Positions 55,556-60,503 of a stretch of DNA of 60,503 nt are shown piece after piece. The position numbers and the translations under genes were made by a program. The notes beneath the pieces are model-generated. The model did not search any database. It worked only from the letters and a program-made list of their open reading frames with translations, and was not told the origin of the DNA. Position 1 is the stretch's first letter, and every line of letters begins with the position of its first letter. The DNA is from JAWKIW01 sp046331175 (GTDB lineage Bacteria; Actinomycetota; Acidimicrobiia; Acidimicrobiales; Acidimicrobilacustridaceae): contig JAXLRI010000020.1 of NCBI GenBank assembly GCA_046331175.1, forward strand, positions 1 through 60,503, given 5' to 3'.

Positions 55556-58143
55556 CCGGCGGTGGCGGCGGTCTCGTCGTCGACGTCGGCGGGGGGAGCG
55601 TCGTCGAGATCGTCGTCGTCGGCACCCCGGCGGCGGACGCCCGGGGGGTTCCATCGGCCGAGCAGGGCCAGGGCGACCACGCCCATGAGCGACACGATGC
55701 TGATGACCAGGCCGAGGCCCAGGCCGGGTGGCCGGTAGGTCAGCTCGACGGTGTGGCGGCCGGGGCCCACGAGCACGCCCTGGCTCATGGCATCGGTGGA
55801 CACGATGTCGACGGGTTGGCCGTCGAGCGTGGCCGACCAGCCGGTGAGGTGCTGCTCGGGGATCACCACCATGGCGTCACGGTCGCCGTCGACGGTCGCC
55901 CGGACGAGACCCGGGCGCGGGCGCTCGGTGGTGACCGGTCGGGAGGCGCAGTCGCGGTCGCAGCGCAGCTCGGGGCCTCCCGGTGGCACCAGCGCGGCAT
56001 CGGGGTCGAGCCCCGGCGCGGCGAGGGCGGCCGACCAGGTGGCCTGCCAGCGATCGAGGGGGGCGCCGGCGCCGTCGGCACCCCTCTGGGCGGGGTCGGG
56101 GGCACCGGGCACGACCTGGGTGCGCCGCACCACGTGGGCGTCGCCGTTCCAGTCGGGGTTCTCCCACAGCTCGAGCGGGCCCTCGGCGAGGATCGGGCCC
56201 TTCCACCCGGGCACGACGATGTCGGCTGCCTTGGCTCGTGCGGTGGGGGAGGTGGGGTCGGGGATGCCGTAGACCGTGGCGACGGCGACGGGGTCCCACA
56301 CGAGGTAGCGGACCGCGAAGCGGGCCAGGACCTTCGTGTTGGTCGGCTGCACCACCTGGTAGTTCAGCGGGAGGTCGCGGTTGAACTGGTTGCCGGCGAA
56401 CACCGTCATGGTCGCCACCCAGGGCTTGGAGACCTGGACCCCGCCGTCGTAGCCGTCGAGGTTGCGCACCGAGAAGGTCTGGTTGGTGTTCGGGCGCAGC
56501 GACCGGCTCAGGTAGACGTAGTCGGGCGGGGTCGTCGCCGCGGACAGGATGCGGTCGGGCTGGTCGGTCAGGAAGCGCTGGATCGAGCCGCCCATGGCGG
56601 TGAACGGCACGTCGCTCAGCAGCGAGCGCGGCAGGCTGTGGAGCGAGGCGGTGCCCAGCTCGAGGGCCAGCAGCACGGCCACGGCCACCACCCCGCCGGT
56701 CACCAGCTGCCGTCGCCCGGCCGGCGCGGCGGCCGCCACGGCCACCGCGGCGACGGCCAGCAGGCCGGCCACGATCCAGCCCACCAGGGCCCGGGTGCCG
56801 TCGTCGGCCTGGTCGGGAGCGAGGGCGGCGCCGGTGGCCACCGCGACCACCACGAGCAGGGCCCCGACGCCGGTGGCGATCAGGACGCCGTTGCGGTGCA
56901 GCCGGCGGCGCACCAGTGCGTCGGTGCCGAGCGCCGCCAGCAGCGCCACCGCCAGCACCGTGACGAGCAACCAGCGGGCGGGCACCCGGGCCTGGTCGAA
57001 GCCGGGCACCAGCTTGAAGGCCTGGCGGTAGACGATGCCACCGCGATCGCACCCCAGCTGCTCCTGGCCCTTGTAGGTGCACTGCGGCCCGATGGCGAGG
57101 ACGACGCCGGCGACCGCGACGATGCCGAGGAAGGCGGCGGTGACCCGTCCCCGGTTCCGGGTGAGGCCGGCGCCCAGGCCGACCAGGGCCAGCACCAGCG
57201 CCACCACGCCGACCACGGTGGCCGCCTCGGCGGGGCCGGCGCTGCCGCCCTGGCCCTCGCGCAGCGGGCTGCCGAGCAGGGCGGCGAAGACGAGGCGGGG
57301 GGCGAGCGCGAAGTCGGGCGACGACGACGTGATGAGGGTGCGGGCGCCGTTGTTGGCCGACAGCGACAGCTGCATGACGATCGGCACCAGGGCCGCCATC
57401 GCCAGGCCGACGCCGAGGCCACCGCCGAGCACCGGTGCCCACAGCCGCCGGAACATGCCGGTCCAGCGCTCGTCGTCCTCCCACGCCCGCTCGAGGGCGC
57501 GCACCGCGCACCAGCCGCCGACGATCGGCAGGGCCATGTACACCTGCTGGAGGTGCCCGGCGACGAGGAGGACGCCGACGGTCGCCGCGGTGAGCGCCAC
57601 CGCCCGGCCGTGCAGGCGCCGTCGGCTGACCGCCCAGTCGGTGGCGACCAGCACCCAGGGGACCCAGGCGATCACGGCGATCTGCTCGAACTGGATCGAC
57701 CGCACCATGACCAACCCCGACCCGAGGATGGCCGCGGTCCCGACGAAGGCCGCCGGCGCCCGCAGGCGCAGGCGCCAGGCCAGCAGCACGAACACCCCGG
57801 CGGCCAGCACGTACAGGTGGGTGGCGATGATGAGCGGCATGGCCCGGGCCGGGTCGAGCAGCAGGAAGGGCAGCTTCACCGGGTACAGGACGTTCGCCGC
57901 CGGGTTGCCGAGGTGGGTGGTGCCCCCGAACAGGTCGGGCGTCCACGACGGGAGCCGCCCGGCCCGCAGCTCGGCGAAGGTGAAGGCGGTGTTGGGCCCG
58001 CTGTAGGTGACCGTGTCGTAGGCGGTCACGTACTGCGTGAGGCTGAGGAACGGCCAGGCCACCAGCGTGGTGAAGGCGGCGGCAGCCAGCGCCTCCCACG
58101 TGCGGGGCCGCATCCACCACCGCCCGACGGAGGGGCGGGCCAT
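55543..58143 (-). CDS. YfhO-like multi-pass membrane protein
   Basis: An 866-residue membrane protein of the YfhO/GT-C-like group. It has ~12-14 helices beginning LAAAAFTTLVAWPFLSLTQY, then the family loops YSGPNTAFTFAELRAGRLPSW and TTHLGNPAANVLYPVKLPFLLLDP, with Asp residues in the first loops (AYDTVTYSGP). A large extracytoplasmic domain near the C-terminus contains QHLTGWSATLDGQPVDIV, conserved in YfhO proteins. Members are implicated in glycosylating cell-wall polymers such as lipoteichoic acid. The ATG at 58143 lies 7 nt after TAGATT. Single gene; the stop overlaps the end of the TPR gene. Confidence 0.85.
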   Translation of the reverse strand: MARPSVGRWWMRPRTWEALAAAAFTTLVAWPFLSLTQYVTAYDTVTYSGPNTAFTFAELRAGRLPSWTPDLFGGTTHLGNPAANVLYPVKLPFLLLDPARAMPLIIATHLYVLAAGVFVLLAWRLRLRAPAAFVGTAAILGSGLVMVRSIQFEQIAVIAWVPWVLVATDWAVSRRRLHGRAVALTAATVGVLLVAGHLQQVYMALPIVGGWCAVRALERAWEDDERWTGMFRRLWAPVLGGGLGVGLAMAALVPIVMQLSLSANNGARTLITSSSPDFALAPRLVFAALLGSPLREGQGGSAGPAEAATVVGVVALVLALVGLGAGLTRNRGRVTAAFLGIVAVAGVVLAIGPQCTYKGQEQLGCDRGGIVYRQAFKLVPGFDQARVPARWLLVTVLAVALLAALGTDALVRRRLHRNGVLIATGVGALLVVVAVATGAALAPDQADDGTRALVGWIVAGLLAVAAVAVAAAAPAGRRQLVTGGVVAVAVLLALELGTASLHSLPRSLLSDVPFTAMGGSIQRFLTDQPDRILSAATTPPDYVYLSRSLRPNTNQTFSVRNLDGYDGGVQVSKPWVATMTVFAGNQFNRDLPLNYQVVQPTNTKVLARFAVRYLVWDPVAVATVYGIPDPTSPTARAKAADIVVPGWKGPILAEGPLELWENPDWNGDAHVVRRTQVVPGAPDPAQRGADGAGAPLDRWQATWSAALAAPGLDPDAALVPPGGPELRCDRDCASRPVTTERPRPGLVRATVDGDRDAMVVIPEQHLTGWSATLDGQPVDIVSTDAMSQGVLVGPGRHTVELTYRPPGLGLGLVISIVSLMGVVALALLGRWNPPGVRRRGADDDDLDDAPPADVDDETAATAGQQG

Positions 58144-58150
58144 GGCGAGG

Positions 58151-58156
58151 AATCTA
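58151..58156 (-). promoter_or_regulatory. -10 element for YfhO-like gene
   Basis: TAGATT on the minus strand, 7 nt before the ATG at 58143. Confidence 0.5.
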
Positions 58157-58303
58157 CGATCCTCCGTCGTCCCGTTCGAACCACGGCCGGTCCGATGGCG
58201 CGCCAGAGGCGAGGCACGGCCCGCTCCTCGGGAGATGGTGGCGCCGGCTTCCTCTCCTCGGTTCGAGGTGGTCGACGCCGGCCGTGGACGCTGCGGGGCG
58301 GGG

Positions 58304-58309
58304 TACCCT
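58304..58309 (+). promoter_or_regulatory. -10 element and 5' hairpin of propeller gene
   Basis: TACCCT; the predicted transcript would start near 58315 with the hairpin GCTCC-ACCAA-GGAGC (58315-58329), then a ~55-nt leader ending in GGGAGG before the GTG at 58386. Confidence 0.4.
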
Positions 58310-58385
58310 GCGGTGCTCCACCAAGGAGCAGGGTGCCGGTCAGGTCGGCGACGCCGCCCTCGCCGAGTGCGGGAGGTACAGGTCG

Positions 58386-60503
58386 GTGGCACGCTCGATC
58401 AGCAGATCGTTCCGAGGCTCGAGGACGAGGGGGCTGCGCCCCGGCGCGTCGGGTGCGGCGGTCGCGCTGGCGCTGCTGGCCTCGGTGTTCGTCTGCTGGA
58501 GCGCCACGCCGGCCGAAGCCACCGTGGCCCCCGGCGCGGTCGAGATCGTGGCGGGTGGGATCACGACGCCGCCGTCGATCGTCGCCGGCCCGGACGGAGC
58601 GCTCTGGTTCACCAACCTCAACGATTCGATCGGGCGGATCACCACCGCTGGGGTGGTCTCCACCTTCACCGGCGTGGGCATCTCCGAGCCGGCCGGGATC
58701 GCGGCCGGCTCCGACGGGGCCCTGTGGTTCGCCAACCACGGCAACGGCTCGATCGGGCGGATCACGACGGCGGGGGTGGTGTCGTCGTTCGCCGATGCGT
58801 CGATCTCGGAGCCGTTCGGGATCGCACCAGGTCCGGACGGGGCGCTGTGGTTCACGAGCACGGGAAACAGCCGGATCGGGCGGATCACGACGGCCGGCGT
58901 GGTGTCGACCTTCACCGATGCATCCATCTCCCAGCCCGGCGGGATCGCCGCGGGCCCCGATGGAGCACTGTGGTTCACGAACGGGGCGAACGGCTCGATC
59001 GGGCGGATCACGACGGCCGGCGTGGTCTCCGGCTTCGCCGATGCCGCCATCTCGCTGCCCTTCGCGATCGCGGCCGGTCCGGACGGGGCGCTGTGGTTCA
59101 CGAGCTCGGGCAACGGACGGATCGGGCGGATCACGACGGCCGGCGTGGTCTCGACCTTCACCGATGCATCGATCACCCAGCCCGGCGGGATCGCCGCGGG
59201 CCCCGATGGAGCACTGTGGTTCACGAACCGGGGGAACGGCTCGATCGGGCGGATCACGACGGCCGGCGTGGTCTCGTCCTTCACCGATCCTGCGATGGCC
59301 GGGCCGTTCGCGATCGCCGCGGGCCCCGACGGTGCCCTCTGGTTCACCAACACCACGATCGCCTCGATCGGGCGGATCACGACGGCCGGGGTGGCCTCGG
59401 CCTCCAGCGGTTCGGGGATCGACGGCCCGTCCGGGATCGCGCTGGGCCCGGATGGCGCGGTGTGGTTCACGAACACCAGGAACCACTCGATCGGACGGGT
59501 CACGACGGCGGGGGTGGTGTCGTCGTTTGCCGATGCGTCGATCTCGGAGCCGTTCGGGATCGCGTCAGGTCCGGACGGGGCGTTGTGGTTCACGAACCGC
59601 GGGAACGGCTCGATCGGGCGGATCACGACGGCGGGGGTGGTGTCGTCGTTCGCTGATGCGTCGATCTCCCAGCCCGGCGGGATCGCGTCAGGTCCGGACG
59701 GTGCGCTCTGGTTCACCAGCACGGGCAATCATCGGGTCGGGCGGATCACGACGGCGGGGGCGGTGTCGTCGTTCGCCGATGCGTCGATCTCCCAGCCCGG
59801 CGGGATCGCGTCAGGTCCGGACGGTGCGCTTTGGTTCACCAGCACGGGCAACCATCGGGTCGGGCGGATCACCACGGCGGGGGCGGTGTCGTCGTTCTCC
59901 GATGCGTCGATCTCCCAACCGTACGGGATCGCGTCGGGACCCGACGGGGCGTTGTGGTTCACGAACCGCGGGAATGGTTCGATCGGGCGGATCAGCACGG
60001 CGGGGGTGGTGTCGTCGTACAGCGACGCCTCGATCCAGTACCCGACCGGCATCACCGCGGCCACGGACGGGAACCTCTGGTTCACCAGCTCCACAGCCGG
60101 GCGGCTCGGCCAGATCACCACCTCTGGGCAGGTCTCGAGCGTGACGGGTCCAGGCGTCCGGTACCCGATGGGAATCGTCCAGGGGTCCGACGGCGATCTG
60201 TGGTTCACGGCGACCGGCGCCATCGGGAAGGTCACGCCGACGGGCGCGCTGTTCCATCCGTTGGGTGCGCCGACGCGGATCTTGGATTCTCGTCCGCCGC
60301 CCGAGCAGGTGGGTCCGTACTCGTCGCCGTGGGCGGCCGGGACGGTGCGTGACGTCCAGGTGGCCGGGGTCGGTGGCGTGCCGGCCGACGCGACGGCGGT
60401 GACGTTGAACGTGACGGTGACGGGGACGACGGCGGCGAGCTTCTTGACGCTGTGGCCCAAGGGCGACTCCCAGCCGACGGCGTCGAACCTGAACTGGTCG
60501 GCG
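58386..60503 (+). CDS. Secreted double beta-propeller surface protein, 3' end missing
   Basis: An open frame of 706 codons that leaves the window without a stop. A signal peptide (GAAVALALLASVFVCWSATP then AEA) is followed by 14 repeats of ~41 residues of the form PxGIAxGPDGALWFTNxGNG, SIGRITTAGVVSxF. These are streptogramin-lyase/Vgb-type blades; 14 fits two seven-bladed propellers. The Vgb catalytic His/Glu set is not obvious, so this is probably a binding or structural protein. From about residue 632 a new domain begins (RILDSRPPPEQVGPYSSPW, GVPADATAVTLNVTVTGTTA, ASFLTLWPKG), a surface domain common in actinobacterial secreted proteins. Blades 10 and 11 are nearly identical in DNA. The GTG has a GGGAGG ribosome site. 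Confidence 0.88.
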   Translation, partial: MARSISRSFRGSRTRGLRPGASGAAVALALLASVFVCWSATPAEATVAPGAVEIVAGGITTPPSIVAGPDGALWFTNLNDSIGRITTAGVVSTFTGVGISEPAGIAAGSDGALWFANHGNGSIGRITTAGVVSSFADASISEPFGIAPGPDGALWFTSTGNSRIGRITTAGVVSTFTDASISQPGGIAAGPDGALWFTNGANGSIGRITTAGVVSGFADAAISLPFAIAAGPDGALWFTSSGNGRIGRITTAGVVSTFTDASITQPGGIAAGPDGALWFTNRGNGSIGRITTAGVVSSFTDPAMAGPFAIAAGPDGALWFTNTTIASIGRITTAGVASASSGSGIDGPSGIALGPDGAVWFTNTRNHSIGRVTTAGVVSSFADASISEPFGIASGPDGALWFTNRGNGSIGRITTAGVVSSFADASISQPGGIASGPDGALWFTSTGNHRVGRITTAGAVSSFADASISQPGGIASGPDGALWFTSTGNHRVGRITTAGAVSSFSDASISQPYGIASGPDGALWFTNRGNGSIGRISTAGVVSSYSDASIQYPTGITAATDGNLWFTSSTAGRLGQITTSGQVSSVTGPGVRYPMGIVQGSDGDLWFTATGAIGKVTPTGALFHPLGAPTRILDSRPPPEQVGPYSSPWAAGTVRDVQVAGVGGVPADATAVTLNVTVTGTTAASFLTLWPKGDSQPTASNLNWSA

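Noticed and set aside
58340..59728. A 462-codon minus-strand frame with regular repeats (NHNAPSGPDAIPNGSEID type)
   Set aside because: It is the antisense shadow of the propeller blades, whose plus-strand frame has a signal peptide, known blade motifs and a downstream domain.
54976..60144. A 1722-codon open frame on the plus strand across several genes
   Set aside because: It is a GC-rich frame running antisense to the YfhO-like gene and out of frame with the propeller gene. Its composition is Arg/Gly/His-rich, with no domain.
1..60503. tRNA and rRNA genes
   Set aside because: No cloverleaf with a GTTCGA-type T-loop and acceptor stem, and no rRNA segments, were seen on either strand.

Overview
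The window is chromosomal DNA from a very GC-rich actinobacterium. Gene content fits: a PASTA serine/threonine kinase, MurA with Asp in place of the catalytic Cys, a DUF2510 protein, an Eis-like acetyltransferase, a MoxR/DUF58 cluster and a C-terminal surface domain typical of actinobacteria. The class Acidimicrobiia (Iamia-like) is my best guess but is not proven by the sequence. I see no rRNA, tRNA, CRISPR array, phage or insertion sequence. Most of the window is ordinary core chromosome; the unusual material lies in intergenic regions and a few exported proteins.

Layout. 1-7.7 kb: the end of an FtsK/SpoIIIE-like protein, a J-domain protein, an alpha/beta hydrolase, an MFS transporter with an extra soluble N-terminus, murA, a tiny membrane protein and an Nfu-type Fe-S scaffold. 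7.8-14.8 kb: an exported protein resembling aerolysin-type pore formers, meaB, mscL, an enoyl-CoA hydratase, a zinc-finger rhomboid protease, an SRPBCC protein, an unknown protein and a methyltransferase. 15.0-23.6 kb: a membrane-associated cluster (GPDPase-type membrane protein, DUF4129, DUF4350, MoxR ATPase, DUF58, SpoIIM, RDD) interrupted by a VOC protein. 23.6-31.2 kb: cysteine desulfurase and mnmA (tRNA thiolation), an unknown protein, a large YceI/cytochrome c/copper monooxygenase fusion, a membrane protein and a MetE-like protein. 31.4-43.9 kb: ligA, a HAD hydrolase, an exported protein, a PASTA kinase, a DHA2 exporter, an SCP2 lipid-binding protein and gatCAB. 44.1-60.5 kb: two paralogous lipoproteins, an Eis-like acetyltransferase, a DUF2510 protein, an ABC-transporter/MATE operon, ilvD, a TPR membrane protein, a YfhO-like membrane protein and a secreted double beta-propeller that runs off the right edge.

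How genes are switched on. A -10 hexamer of the form TANNNT (mostly TAG/TAC...T) sits 6-8 nt before about 23 start codons on both strands. This predicts widespread leaderless mRNAs. Genes inside operons instead use GTGA/ATGA overlaps or clear Shine-Dalgarno sequences, and a few genes carry structured leaders.

Most notable: (1) the YceI-cytochrome c-copper monooxygenase fusion, with a candidate three-way-junction leader RNA starting at its predicted transcription start; (2) the aerolysin-like secreted protein; (3) a 33-codon Cys-Thr/Arg-rich leader ORF whose stop overlaps the ligA start; (4) the dyad CTTGAC-N6-GTCAAG at the promoters of an exporter gene and a lipid-binding gene, suggesting a small regulon; (5) a 61-bp tandem repeat carrying two conserved dyads between two convergent genes.
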